64,000 nucleotides of DNA. Origin: Smallanthus sonchifolius (Eukaryota > Streptophyta > Magnoliopsida > Asterales > Asteraceae). The notes beneath the pieces are model-generated. The model was given only the letters and a program-made list of their open reading frames with translations, was not told the DNA's origin and did not search any database. Below are positions 1 to 12,258 of the stretch, piece after piece. Made by a program: the position numbers and the translations under genes. Where the stretch lies: the NCBI GenBank assembly GCA_023525975.1, contig CM042035.1, positions 33,447,001 to 33,511,000 of the forward strand. The letters are read 5' to 3'. The first letter of the stretch is position 1. The number at the start of each line of letters is the position of its first letter.

Positions 1-1979
1 CACCCCAAGTTTATAAATCAAAATGAAACAAAAAGGGGCTAAGTATACTCACATGAAATGATACAAGAGTGTCCGACAAGGAAATAGAGTAGCAAAGCTT
101 TGAGGAAGGATATCCTCACCACACGCCTAATGACAAGTCTAAAGTTAAAATTTTAGTCTAAAATCTATGACAAGCAATCCAAGATTCGGGGTTTTAAGTA
201 GAGTTTCAAATGGGAGGCGGGAATGATTGTGTTATAAGGTTTTAAGTTATAACGAGTCTTAAATAAATATTATAATGTTTATTTAGTCTGGAGTTTAAAA
301 AGAATTATAAATTATTTAATTTCTACACATATTTAAGAAATAGTTATTAAATAGTTTACGAGGTATTGTAAATAAATGTATTAATTAGGTAAAGAATAAC
401 AAGGGTAATAAATAATTATCTATAAGGATTTAATAATGATTTAGTATAAAATAATAGTTTATCTAAAAGAATAATATTTATCATTAAGGATTAAATAATA
501 ATTATTTAAACGAATAAATAATTTTTAAGTATAAATAATAGTTATTTGAAAAGAGTGTTTTAAAAATAATTATTTTAAAATTATTTAAGGCATTTATTCA
601 TTAAGTATGCATTTTAAAAATGTCGTGTAATTATTCTAAATAATAAAGTGATTAAAAGTTTAAATAAATAGAATATAGGTTTATAAAAATATGGTTTCTC
701 TTTAATTTCAAGTGTACAGGTTTGTTAAATACGTTTATGTTTTAACTTCTAACAGTATAATTATTTTGATTTTTAAATAATTTAAAACATATTTATTTTC
801 TTTTTTGAATCAAATAATTAAGTTTTAAAATAAATTTTATAAAATCTTATAAGTTCCTGATTTGTAAAATAAGGTTATAAGTTTTATAAATTTTCTGATT
901 TCATAACAATAAGCTTTTTGTTTTAATTAAAGTTTGTAAATATTATTTAAAGTTTTAAACAAAAACCATTTGAAATCGCCATCCCACTTTGCCTCTAATT
1001 CTCCTTAAATACGAATCGAAATCGCCTCTGTCATTGTAAATTGACAGAGGGCTTTCGATCCTTGGACATAAACGAGGCTTTTGGCCATTTGAATTACCTG
1101 AAAAGATGTCAGAATGAAAGAGATCGAGCTCTGAGTTTAGGGGCGGCGGTCACAGGTCTAAATCGGCAATTGCTGGTGATGAACAAGGAAATTGCGAGTT
1201 CAGGGAGTTTGAGTGTGGTATCGTCTAGGTGTTTCAGCCCGTATATATAATCAATTTCGTCATTTAATGTTAGAACCGTTGGGAGGTTTATGGTAGGGAA
1301 AGACGAATTAAATTTCGAATCCACGCGGGTTTAAAGTTGGAATCGAGCATTGATACACCTTGAGTGGTGGTCGCATGCGCGAAGGGACACCCAAGGTGCA
1401 TCGAATCTGGCCGGAAACGCGTTTTAGGAAAATAAGAAGTGGAAACCGGCCTTGGCTAGGCTCGAACTCGCGACTGGTTTGGGTTATTTACACAACATGT
1501 CCCTAGGTTTCCAGTGTTTAACATTTTATGTTAAAACTTGATTTTTAGTTTGAAAATTAGTTTAAAAAATGACAGTTTAGACCCTAGACTTTATAAAATA
1601 AATAATATGGTTTATTTTATAAAATCTAATGAGTTTTATAAGTTTCATAATTTATACGTTTGTTTATTTTAAGTATTTAAAGTTAATAAGTCTATTAACC
1701 ATAAACATAAACTTATGAAGTTTTTAGGGTTTTAACCTTTAAAGGATGCATATATATACATATATATCTTTAATTTCACCTCTATTTAGGTATTTATATA
1801 TGTATTAAATATAAATTTATTTATTCTATATTTATTTAACAACGAGACTTAATAAGAATCAAATAATACGTGCAAGTATTTCGAAATGATACGTTCATTA
1901 GAACTTGAAATAGATAGGTTACAATGGGAAATAGAATCTCAATACGATAATGGTACGCCGGAAAATATTGGATATTTCA
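1..1979 (-). mobile_element. 3' LTR (left-truncated by window) of a Ty3/gypsy remnant
   Basis: AT-rich non-coding DNA lying directly downstream, on the minus strand, of a gypsy integrase/chromodomain remnant and of a purine tract. On the minus strand it starts TGAAATATCC, as expected for an LTR beginning with TG just after the tract. The second LTR is not in the window, so the assignment rests on position. Around 1465-1490 the minus strand has a degenerate tRNA B-box-like GAGTTCGAGCC. The short ORFs here have no family resemblance. Confidence 0.45.
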
Positions 1980-1994
1980 GTCTCCCCTACTTTA
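1980..1994 (-). other. polypurine tract of the gypsy remnant
   Basis: On the minus strand this reads TAAAGTAGGGGAGAC, immediately before the presumed LTR start. Just upstream is a GGGACAAAATTTT stretch, matching the GGGACGAAATT tail seen before the 3' LTR of element B. It would prime plus-strand DNA synthesis. Confidence 0.5.
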
Positions 1995-2025
1995 GAAAAT
2001 TTTGTCCCGAAATTTAATAGGAGGG

Positions 2026-2826
2026 TCAAGGGAAAAGATGTGGGTACTTGACTTTCATCTGGTCTTCACGTTCTCAAGTAAATTATGGGCCACGTCTTGA
2101 TTCCCAACGAACTTTAACGATAGAAATATGACTACGCTTGAGTTGCTTGATTTCACGATCCATGATTTCCACGGGTTTCTCTACAAAGTGCATAGTTTCA
2201 TCGATGCGCACTTCATCGAGGGGTATGTGGAGGTTCTCGTCAAAAAGACACTTCTTGAGGTTAGAGACGTGGAAAGTTGGGTGGATGCTGCTCATATTTT
2301 TGGGTAGTTCAAGCTTGTAGGCCACCTTCCGATCCTCTCGAGAATTTTAAAAGGACCCACGAAACGAGGTGCTAGTTTCCCTTACTTTCCAAATCGAACC
2401 ACTCCCTTCCAAGGTGATACCTTGAGAAGTACGAGATCACCGACTGGAAACTATAAAGGTTTTCGTCGCTTGTCGGCGTAGCTCTTTTGCCGACTTCTAG
2501 CTGCTAGGAGGTTATCAAGATTGCGGATGACTTTATTAGATGTTTCTTGAATCAGTTTGAAAGGTGCCATGTTTATACTAGTATGATAACTATTATTGTA
2601 TGAGAACTCAATTAAGGGTAGATATGAATCCCAGTTACCACGGAAGTCAATAACGCATGCCCTAAGCATGTCTTCTAAAGTAGGAATGGTTCTCTCGGAT
2701 TGCCCATCGGTTTGAGGATGCTAAGCTGTGCTGAGATTCAATTGAGTACCAAGAGCAGGTTGTAAAGATTGCCAGAAACGGGAAGTGAAACGGCCATCAT
2801 GACGAGAGATAATATTAAGAGGCACA
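2026..2826 (-). pseudogene. Ty3/gypsy pol 3' end: integrase C-terminus and chromodomain (broken)
   Basis: Two minus-strand ORF pieces (2451-2669 and 2083-2325) align by eye with the end of element A's pol. The first has the integrase stretch MLRACVIDF...SYNNSYH and RQKSYADKRR; the second has HPTFHVSNLKKC and the chromodomain-like VEKPVEIMDREIKQLKR. Sequence upstream to about 2826 still encodes HPQTDGQSERT. Relative to element A, about 35 codons between the integrase core and the linker are missing, and frames are broken between the pieces. It is cut off by an AT microsatellite. A chromovirus (Tekay-like) origin is an inference from the tail. It is not functional. Confidence 0.8.
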
Positions 2827-2832
2827 CTGCTG

Positions 2833-2836
<4 letters not shown>

Positions 2837-2887
<51 letters not shown>
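2837..2887. repeat. (AT)n microsatellite
   Basis: About 25 uninterrupted AT dinucleotides. They mark the junction between the gypsy pol remnant and repeat family X. Confidence 0.95.
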
Positions 2888-2888
<1 letters not shown>

Positions 2889-3363
2889 CTGAAGATGTGT
2901 GTATATAGAGTTTGTTTAAAGTAGTATTATTAAAATACAAGTAGGGTTATAACCAAAATAGATATTCTTTTGCCAAAAATAGTATTAATACAAGTATATA
3001 CATTCCTTTGTACTTGCATCTAAACATGTATCATATAATATTCGTTGGTTTACGAAACCTGTACGTAGTTATAACCATACACTCATATAAATACCTTTTA
3101 TAGGTGTGATAATTTATATATCCAAATTTAACCCTCATATTACTTAATAGTCGTTGGGTTTATATATAACGAGTGAATATATATATATATACATATAAGG
3201 ACATATATATAATTATTTACATGTGTACGAGAACACATGTTATTATATGAGGTGTTTTATTTATGAAAACTATAATTGTGTTATTCTTATTAATCATCAG
3301 ATTTCCATTTAATAACTTCGGATTATTTATTAACTTACCATTCAAACGGAATATCAATACATA

Positions 3364-3404
<41 letters not shown>

Positions 3405-5335
3405 ACACGTTCGTACATTTATTGACATTAACATAATCCCAATCATGTCTAAGTTGCATAAATTGTTTTATACCACAATTATATATAACTATTTCTACTT
3501 TCACGTAATAATATTTAGTACTCGTACGTATCGCTCTTTTAATCACGTTTAAGATTCTTGTTTAATCTATTCACTCCCTTATGGATACACTTTCTCGTTC
3601 ATTAACACTTTTATATTTTGACCAAACAAGTTTCTCTATATTAAATACATGTGTTTTACAATTCATTAATATCAATTATGAAGTTAATTATTTATTTACT
3701 TTTTTTTTATAATAAATCGTTTAGGCTCAAAGAGTTTAACCGCACACACTCGCTTAACTTTTGTAATAATAAACGTAAATGTTTGGCATGTGCTTTTACT
3801 TTTATGCTCACTCGGTTTGTATACACGGACTCGTTTAACTCACGTTGACCGGATCTGTTCGGTTTGACTTTCGTTGACCAAGTTTGACAGGGGACCGGGG
3901 TGCCGTTTCCTGTCCAAAAACGCATAATTTATACTCGGTTATGAAACCCGGCAACCAAAATATCTAAATCTATAACGTGTAATATGGATCTAGACGGAAA
4001 TGTAATCTCGTCATCAAAATCCACTTAGATAAACAAAACCGAGCGCGAACCTTTTATATCGGCACAGGAGAACCTCAAACAGGCCGGATCCGTTCATCCG
4101 ACTCGTCGGAGATTCACCGGAGCATCAAAACAGAAAATCAATCTTTAAAGCATGTAGATCTGGTCTTAAACAACAAGAGACGTGAAAAGGACTCACCGTC
4201 ACCGTCGTTTGGAGGTGAAACACCATCCAAAACTCTCCGGAAAAGCGTGTTCGGCCCTCATACCTCGTCGGGCCTTCACCGACGCTAGTCTTGCTTCACG
4301 CAAGCACCATCGTCGTCGTCACTGCCATCGAAGCCCTGTCGAAAACGCGTCTGCGGTGGCGGAACCCTAGCCACCGCCTCCTTTGTGTCGAGACTACGCC
4401 CCCTCCACCTAGAAATAGCGTAAATGTCCACCATAATCTGGTTCGGGACGACGAGATCTATCGGAATGTGTAGATCACTCGCCGTCGGCGACACTGCCGT
4501 GCTCCGCCGCCGTTTCGCCGTGAGCTCGCCGGCTCCGGTGAGTCTTCCTCACCATCTTTCGTCTCAAACACACCTTTATGTGTGTGTTAGTTTTTGGGAA
4601 AAAATGAGGAGATTTGGAGGGGTTTCCAATATATATAGACGGGTTTTTAATGCATTTACGTCACGTAACTAACTCGTTCTCGTCCGTTCCCGTGTTAGCC
4701 CGTCTCGTGTTCCCGAATAATTATTTTAAAATACTTAGAATTATGAAACGTTAATAATGATACTATTTAAGTATTTTAAATTGTGAAATATCCATTTCAA
4801 TTGATATGTGAACTGGTACACGTCGGTACCGCATTTATATCGCTTTCGTTCATTTGAATGTTTCGCGCTCCGAGTTTAGGGTTTATTATTTACTAATATT
4901 ATTAAAATATGTATTTATAATGATTGTCGTATCAAAATACGTATCAGTAATAACCGCACAGGTTATCGTTAATCTTACGAGAATCTAACGTTGTTTAATG
5001 TTCGCATATACGTACTATGCGTGTATTTAATGAAAAAGGCTTTTCAAATGAATATTAATAGTTCATTTTCTTAATCGCTTTTCCAAGTATCCGGTATTAA
5101 CCGTTGTCTGAGGTGTTTAACGTTTAAAATGTTGAACCACGCATGTGCTTCTATGGTTTCGTAAATTCTTAGAATTGTGTAACAATTTATTAAATGAAAT
5201 CAAGTGGTTAGTATGATGTTCGGATTGTGTGATTTTGAAGCTCTAATGGGCTTGGGTCCTTATTGGGCCTTAAATGGGCTTGAATATCTATTGGGCCTAC
5301 TCGGGCTTGGCCCAACAGTTAGGTTTCTAGATTCT
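2888..5335 (+). mobile_element. LTR-like repeat family X, copy 1
   Basis: Non-coding repeat whose reverse complement reappears at 12259-13672 and continues at 45894 to about 47247. Matching landmarks: ATTGTGGTATAAAACA near 3470 (minus strand) and 46125 (plus); the stretch around 4240-4320 against 12890-12960; and runs of GGGCTTGG/TTGGGCC near 5240-5310 against 12290-12370. The short ORFs (for example 4182-4370) are shared by the inverted copy but drift without coding constraint, so I treat them as chance frames. AT microsatellites lie at about 3357-3412. I cannot tell which superfamily it belongs to; a solo or truncated long LTR is the likeliest reading. Boundaries are approximate. Confidence 0.45.
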
Positions 5336-7064
5336 GAAATTTGCAGGTGTCATAGAAAGTACTAGTTTCGGGCAAGAAACCTAATTGAACTTGCATAGTT
5401 TCGGGCATATTTGGGCATCGAAACAGCAAGTTTCGATTGAAACCTGTTCAAATTTTGAAAACACCTTTTTATCGAAACTACTAGTTTCGATGCCTAAATT
5501 TTGAATAGATTAAGCAGACTCAAAAACATAAAGAACAAGGACCTGAACTTATATGCAGACACAAAGAACCATTATCAAACACATAAAAAGATAAAAGAAT
5601 GGGTAAGAATGGCCTTTAAGTGTCGAAACTCCATCTTACCGGGATTTGAAGAAAAATCTGCAAGTATATACAATAAAGGGTGAGATATCAAGAATGGTGA
5701 GTTTATAAACAATATTTAAGCCCTAAAGAACCCTTAATATGATGCAACAGTCGTAAACTTTTCAAAATTGAAACCCTAGGGTTTGTTTACCCAAAAATCA
5801 TAGTAAAGAACACTGAAAAAGTTACGTGACGATGAAGACGACAGGGGATCAGTTAAGAAACACTGAAAACGCGAAGTTATACCGATCAGAATCAAGCTTT
5901 TGTGTGTGAAAATTGAGGTGTAAAAGGTTCGGAGAGTGCAAGTAAACTTGTTATGAAAGAAACCTGATTATGAGTGCATTAAATTTGCATATGGCAAAAC
6001 ACTCAAATGCCCCTGTCGAAACTACTAGTTTCGATAGGGCAAAGAAGTTGCGGGTGACTTGAGAAGTTTTGGGTGCAATTAGTTTCAATTGCCAACAGAG
6101 CAGTTAATAAAACTAAAACTCAAAAATATACACCATTTAAACAAGTTAATAAGGAAGATTATATTTTTATCAAAGAGAATAGAATTAAGTAAAGTTATAC
6201 AAAGAATATTCACACATATCTTTTGGAAAAGATCCAACATGATATCAGGTCTGGTTAGTCTTTTGAAACACATCGTTTTGCAATCAACTACTGTGAGTCC
6301 TTGAAGATAGCTGATATTTGTGCAAAGTAAACCCGAACATTTGTTTATACATAGATTTCATGTGATTATAAGGTACCATTTAAGCATGATACAAGCTGTA
6401 TCCCACATATTGAAATAAAATGGTTTTGAAAACCTGTCAATCCTCAAGAAATACCCATATTCATCCTATCAAATCTTTCCGGTTAACTAGAGTACCATCT
6501 CAATAAGTAAAAAATATCGCCAAAATAAAATAAGGAATCCAAGTGGATTTAGACTTTGAAAAAAGAAAAATATCCAAGTAGATATTAAAAAAGGTACGAA
6601 CATTCTAGATCTTTGCGTAAGCAAAACAGAAGAAATCGTAAAATTTATCCAAGCGGATAGAAAAAGGTTGAATACCCTAGATCTTGCGTATGCAAAATAG
6701 TCGGGGTCAAATCATCCAAGTGGATGGGAAAAATATGAACACCCGAGACCTTTTCGTAAGCAAAACACACGGGGTCATCGACGGTAAGTATCGTTATTTT
6801 GACGTTCACTTGGCGCATGAATATGAATCCAACACGTAGGACTGTATCTGATTAAATTGGTTTTCTAATAGGTAAAATGGGTTAGATATTTCAAGAATGG
6901 GTTAAAACACAAATAAATGATTTAAGATTTAGGTTTTCACACTAGTTACAAGTTATAACCAATATGTCGGGCCTACGAGCTATACCTCAGTAAACACCAT
7001 CACGTTTGGTACATTCCATGTTCAAGAGATATGATCAGAGTCTATCATTTCTCAAAGGTCGGAT
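4273..7064 (+). repeat. 2.8-kb tandem duplication, unit 1
   Basis: Starts at CCTTCACCGACGC and runs to ...GGTCGGAT at 7064, where the same sequence restarts. The unit is composite: its first kilobase is family X and the rest is Sirevirus-type intergenic DNA. The copies differ by scattered substitutions and small indels, a few percent by eye. Confidence 0.85.
5336..7064 (-). mobile_element. Sirevirus intergenic fragment (pre-extra-ORF type), copy 1
   Basis: Non-coding. It resembles the region upstream of the extra ORF of element F (62600-63950) in the same orientation: GAAACTCCATCTTACCG here against GAAACTTCATATTACCG there. It contains 19-bp palindromes TCGAAACTACTAGTTTCGA at 5472-5490 and 6016-6034 with degenerate copies around 5360-5450. 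From 6480 on it has repeated ATCCAAGTGGAT-type motifs. In minus-strand order it follows the RNase H fragment at 10116, the order expected of a Sirevirus. Confidence 0.6.
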
Positions 7065-9870
7065 CCTTCACCGACGCCAGTCTTGCTTCACGCAAGCACC
7101 ACCGTCCTTGTCACTGTCATCGAAGCCCTGCCGAAAACGCGTCTACGGTGGGGGAACCCTATCCACCGCCTCCTTTTTGTCGAGACTTCGCCCCCTCCGC
7201 CCGGAACTAGCGCAAACGTCCACCATAATTGGGTTCGGGACGACGAGATCTATCGGAATGTGTAGACCACTCACCGCCGCTCGCCGTCGGCGACACTTCT
7301 GTGCTCCGCCACCGTTCCGCCGTGAGCTCGCCGGCTCCGGTGAGTCTTCCTCACCCTCTTTCCTCTCAAACACATCTTTATGTGTGTGTTAATTTTTGGA
7401 GAAAAAAATTAGGATATTTGGAGGGGTTTCCAATATATATAGGCGGGTTTTTAATGCATTTACGTCACGTAACTAACTCCTTCTCGTCCCGTTCCCGTGT
7501 TAGCCCTTCTCGGGTTCCTGAATAATTATTTTAGAATACCTAGAATTATGAAACGTTAATAATGATACTATTTAAGTATTTTAAATTGTGAAATATCCAT
7601 TTCAATTGATATGTGAACTGGTACACGTCGGTACCGCATTTATATCGCTTTCGTTCATTTGAATGTTTCGCGCTCCGAGTTTAGGGTTTATTATTTACTA
7701 ATAATATTAAAATATGTATTTATAATGATTGTCGTATTAAAATACGTATCAGTAATAACCGCACGACTTATCGTTAATTTTACGAGAATCTAATGCTGTT
7801 TAACGTTCGCATATACGTACTACGCGTGTATTTAATGAAAAAGCCTTTTCAAATGAATATTAATAGTTCATTTTCTTAATCGCTTTTCCAAGTATCCGGT
7901 ATTAACCGTTGTCTGAGGTGTTTAACGTTTAAAATGTTGAACCACGCATGTGCTTCTATGGTTTCGTAAATTCTTAGAATTGTGTAACAATTTATTAAAT
8001 GAAATCAAGTGGTTAGTATGATGTTCGGATTGTGTGAATTTGAAGCTCTAATGGGATTGGGTCCTTATTGGGGCTTAAATGGGCTTAAATATCTATTGGG
8101 CCTACTCGGGATTGGCACAACAGTTAGGTTTCTAGATTCTGAAATTTGCAGGTGTCATAGAAAGTACTAGTTTCGGGCAAGAAACCTAATTGAACTTGCA
8201 TAGTTTTGGGCATATTTGGGCATCGAAACAGCTAGTTTCGATTGAAACCTGTTCAAATTTAGAAAACACCTTTTTATCGAAACTACTAGTTTCGATGCCT
8301 AAATTTTGAACAGATTAAGAAGACTCAAAAAGATAAAGAAAAAGGACCTAAACTTATATGCAGACACAAAGAACCATTATGAAACACATGAAAAGATAAA
8401 AGAATAGGTAAGAATGGCCTGTCAGTGTCGAAACTCCATTTTACCGGGATTTGAAGAAAAATCTGCAAGTTATACAATAAAGAGGTGAGATATCAAGAAT
8501 GGTGAGTTTATAAACAATATTTAAGCCCTAAACAACCCTTAATATGATGCAACAGTCGTAAACTTTTCAAAATTGAAACCCTAGGATTTGTTTACCCAAA
8601 AATCACAGTAAAGAACACTGAAAAAGTTACGTGACGATGAAGACGACAGGGGATCAGTTAAGAAACACTGAAAATGCGAAGTTATACCGATCAGAATCGA
8701 GCTTTTGTGTGTGAAAATTGAGGTGTAAAAGGTTCGGAGAGTGCAAGTAAACTTGTTATGAAAGAAACCTGATTATGAATGCATTCAATTTGCATATGGC
8801 AAAACACTCAAATGCCCCTGTCGAAACTACTAGTTTCGATAGGGCAAAGAAGTTGCGGGTGACTTGAGAAGTTTCAGGTGCAATTAGTTTCGATTGCCAA
8901 CAGAGCCGTTAATAAAACTAAAACTCAAAAATATACACCATTTAAACAAGCTAATAAGGAAGATTATATTTTTATCAAAGAGAACAGAATTAAGTAAAGT
9001 TATGCAAATAATATTCACACTTATCTTTTGGAAAAGATCCAACATGATATCAGGTCTGGTTAGTCTTTTGAAACACATCGTTTTGCAATCAACTACTGTG
9101 AATCCTTGAAGATAGCTGATATTTGTGCAAAGTAAACCCGAATATTTGTTTGTACATAGATTTCATGTGATTATAAGGTACCATTTAAGCACGATACAAG
9201 GTGTATCCCACATATTGAAATAAAATGGTTTTGAAAACCTATCAATCCTCAAGAAATACCCATATTCATCATATCATATCTTTCCGGTTAACCAGAGTAC
9301 AACCTCAATAAGTAAAAAATATCGCCAAAATAAAATAAGAAATCCAAGTGGATTTAGACTTTGCAAAAAGAAAAATATCCAAGTAGATATTAAAAAGGTA
9401 CGAACATTCTAGATACTTGCGTAAGCAAAATAGAAGAAGTCGTAAAATTTATCCAAGTGGATAGAAAAATGTTGAATACCCTAGATCTTTGCGTAAGCAA
9501 AATAGTCGGGGTCGAATTATCCAAGTGGATGGGAAAAAGATGAATACCCGAGACCTTTGCGTAAGCAAAACATACGGGGTCATCGGCGGTAAGTATCGTT
9601 ATTTTGACGTTCACTTGGCGCATGAATAGGAATCCAACACGTAGGACTGTATCTGATTAAATTGGTTTTCTAATAGGTAAAATAGGTTAGATATTTCAAG
9701 AATGGGTTAAAACACACATAAATGATTTAAGATTTAGGTTTTCACACTAGTTACAAGTTATAACCATATGCCAGGCCTACCAGCTATACCTTAGTAAACA
9801 CCATCGCTTTTGGTACATTCCATGTTCAAGAGATGTGATCAGACTCTATCATTTCTCAAAGGTCGGATCC
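7065..9870 (+). repeat. 2.8-kb tandem duplication, unit 2
   Basis: Second copy, offset 2,792 bp at its start and 2,804 bp at its end. It ends in GGTCGGATCC, then leaves the repeat for copia-flanking DNA (AATTTTCATG). The ORF at 7006-7392 spans the unit junction and is not a gene. Confidence 0.85.
8128..9870 (-). mobile_element. Sirevirus intergenic fragment (pre-extra-ORF type), copy 2
   Basis: Tandem-duplicate partner of 5336-7064. Palindromes TCGAAACTACTAGTTTCGA lie at 8277-8295 and 8821-8839. This copy runs on into the RNase H end at 10116, so it is the one still attached to its pol remnant. The 9871-10115 gap is non-coding and T-rich on the plus strand. Confidence 0.6.
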
Positions 9871-10115
9871 AATTTTCATGAAGCACAAAACTTTAAGACC
9901 ACTAGTAAGATTTAGAATATAAAGCTATGATCACATCTTAACAATGTAATTCTTTTTCTTTTTTTCTTTTCAACTATAAACAAATCTTGACAAAGCAATT
10001 CTTTTCCTTTTAACACATTGCTTGTAAAGAAAAATAACTTTACAGAAATGTAAAATCTTTTTTGTAATCTTCCCGATTAATAAGCATAAATTGAAAAAGA
10101 CACTATGCATAAGGA

Positions 10116-11219
10116 TTACTGAAAGTTGGTCATTCCGAGCATCTCCACCAGTTTTTCAAATCTGACAGAGTCAAGGGCTTTTATGAAGATGTCGGCGGTT
10201 TTCTTGTTGGTTTTGACTTCAATGATTTTGACATGCTTCTTTTCAACACAGTCACGTATGAAATGATGTTTGATCTCAATGTGTTTGGTTTTGGAATGTT
10301 GAACTGGGCTTTTGGTAATATGGGGAACGACAGTGTTGTCACAAAGGATCGGCGTCTCATGGAATGTGATCCCATAGTCAAGCATTTGATGGTGAATCCA
10401 TCTGACTTGGGAGCAGCATAGAGCTGCGTCAATGTACTAGGCTTCGGCTGTGGATTGGGAAACAGTGGTTTGTTTCTTACATTGCCATGAGACAAGGCGG
10501 TTGCCAAGGAACTGACAACCCCCAAAAGTGGATTTGCGGTCTAATTTGCGTCCCCCATAGTCCGAATATGAATATGCCACACGATCAAACATGTTATTTT
10601 TAGGATACCAATGACCAAGTTTTGGCTTATAATTTAAATATCTTAAAATATGTTTGACGACAATTAAATGAGAGAGTTTAGCGTTAGCCTGAAAGCGTGC
10701 ACACGAACACACTGCAAAAACATTATGTCGGGTCTGCTGGCAGTGAAATACATGAGAGATCCTATCATGGAGCTATAGAGGTGTTGATCAACGCTTTCAC
10801 CATCCAAATCAAGAGACAAAAAATGTTGAACTTCTATAGGAGTTTTGAAGGGACGGGACATAGTCATTTTGAACTTGGTCAGAATTTCTTTGACATATTT
10901 CTCTTGATGAATAAGAATTCCTAACTATGACTGATCAACTTCCAAACCCAAAGTGAACTTCATTCCCCCCGCCCATTGAGCTCATTTCAAGCTTAGAACG
11001 CTTAACTTCTTCGAATTCTTTGCACAAACGGGAATTGGGGGATCCAAAGATGATATCATCAACATAAATTTGCGTCAAGATTGTATCCGCACCGTCCTTC
11101 CGTTTAAACAAAGTTTGGTCAATTGCTCCTCGTGTGAAACCATTATTAAGCAGATGCTTAGAAAACGTCTCATACCATGCACGAGGTGCTTGATGAAGAC
11201 CGTACAATGCCTTTTCTAG
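10116..11219 (-). pseudogene. Ty1/copia pol remnant: RT end and RNase H (element 0)
   Basis: Minus-strand pieces in several frames. 10935-11207 has the RT signature YGLHQAPRAWYE followed by QIYVDDIIFGS, with YVDD the catalytic site. 10664-10867 has YSSMIGSLMYFTASRPDIMF. 10437-10712 has the RNase H stretch GNRLVSWQCKKQTTVSQSTAEA, and 10116-10385 has KTKHIEIKHHFIRDCVEKK, the usual copia RNase H end. Frameshifts separate the pieces. At its 5' side it is cut by the LTR of element Y (TTTAT just before 11225 is the candidate target site). It resembles element 1 pol, so a Sirevirus-type copia is likely. Confidence 0.85.
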
Positions 11220-11224
11220 TTTAT

Positions 11225-11764
11225 TGTAGGTCCCCGGGGTTTCTCGGATCGTTACTTGCGAGTGTGTGACTAGTTAAACAGGGTGCGGAATGCCTGTGAC
11301 TAGTTGGAGTATCAAGCAACACAAAGTAAACCGACAACAAACAATATTCAATATGAACTTCGTCTATTGATAATCGCAACCGGTTACAAGTTGATAATGA
11401 GTGTGTACATAACAACAACACAAACCAGATATATATACTAATACCTGATGCCTGCGCACTTAGCAAGTGCACATAACTTTGTTCGTGCGCACTTAGCAAG
11501 TGCACAGGACTTTGTTCCTACGTACATAGCAAGTACGCAGACTTGTTCTTGCGTACGTGCTAAGTACGCACATTATACAGCATGCGCACTTAGTAAGTGC
11601 GAACAACACTTAACATGACGATTACAACGACAATTACATACATACATGTTTACAACTCGATAAACCAATACGTACAGACACTGAAATACAAATACAAATA
11701 CATAAGAACAGATACTAAAGTAGAGATAATATCCAGACTGTTTTTCATAAAACGTGCTCCAACA
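11225..11764 (-). mobile_element. 3' LTR of Sirevirus-type element Y
   Basis: Bounded by TGTAGG at 11225 and CCAACA at 11764 (TG...CA on the minus strand) and followed on the minus strand's upstream side by a purine tract. A TATA-like stretch at 11429-11438 lies 13-20 bp downstream, in sense direction, of a palindrome cluster. The other LTR is not in the window. It interrupts the RT of element 0. Confidence 0.75.
11452..11606 (-). repeat. palindrome array, GCGCACTTA / GCGTACTTA type
   Basis: Five hairpin-forming units about 30 bp apart: GCGCACTTAGCAAGTGCAC twice, CGTACATAGCAAGTACG, GCGTACGTGCTAAGTACGC and GCGCACTTAGTAAGTGCGA. Arms of 7-9 bp flank 1-5 central bases. The fourth arm base is C in some units and T in others, and the opposite arm carries G or A to match. 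Confidence 0.85.
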
Positions 11765-11776
11765 AAATCCCCTTGA
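11765..11776 (-). other. polypurine tract of element Y
   Basis: Minus strand GTCAAGGGGATTT directly abuts the LTR start TGTTGG. The flanking AGCTATTGTCAAGGGG is shared with the same site in element 1. Confidence 0.75.
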
Positions 11777-11925
11777 CAATAGCTCTGGATTTTCTTCGGT
11801 CTTCAAGTTACTTCAGCTTTAACTTCCCATCTTCATCTTGTAGTCAAGGAAAAACTTGACTAGTTTTTTGTATTTTGATTCTAGAAGATTCGTCTATTCG
11901 TCCGTGTATATGCAATACTTGTCAT

Positions 11926-12258
11926 TTAGAACCGTCTCGCAGATAAGTTGATGAAAGTGATTTCATCAAAAACTTTGATAAGTTCCTTAGGATCCAAGTT
12001 TCCAATTTTGGACATAGACTTGCCCATCACCACCGCCTCGCCCGTCTTTGGATCCACGTACCAGTACCACATGTTACTGAGAATATACTGAGATAACTTG
12101 CTCAAGGGAATCCTGGTTTCACATAGCACTGGGTTGTAGACTAGTTTCCTTAGGCTTCTATTTGTCACAGGATGTTTCACATTCTTATCGTGGACTCTCT
12201 TGGGCATTTGAGGCTTAAACAACTCAAAGTTCCCAGATCTTCCTTGTGATACCAGCAA
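11926..12258 (-). pseudogene. C-terminal piece of the Sirevirus extra ORF (element Y)
   Basis: About 110 codons ending at 11926. It carries the WYVDPKTGEAVV block that element 1 (WYVDVNTGEARV) and the C-part at 53520-54787 (WYYNPNIGSVVI) share near their C-termini. The protein is basic upstream and ends in a short helical tail. It lies between the 3' LTR/polypurine tract and repeat X, as expected for an ORF placed after pol. The start is missing: repeat X abuts at 12258. Function unknown. Confidence 0.7.

Noticed and set aside
1465..1490. tRNA B-box in the gypsy remnant LTR
   Set aside because: At least two mismatches to the consensus and no clear A box; kept only as a remark.
3217..3546. 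109-residue ORF rich in Ile and Tyr
   Set aside because: Produced by (AT)n and TACATA microsatellites; no coding signal.
4182..4370. Small Arg/His-rich ORF, also at 7006-7392 and inverted at 12766-13026
   Set aside because: The frames are conserved only as far as the underlying repeat X is; starts and stops differ and no protein family is recognisable.
5501..5683. Small Lys/Asn-rich ORF
   Set aside because: Broken in the tandem copy at 8293-8475, and it lies in non-coding Sirevirus intergenic DNA.
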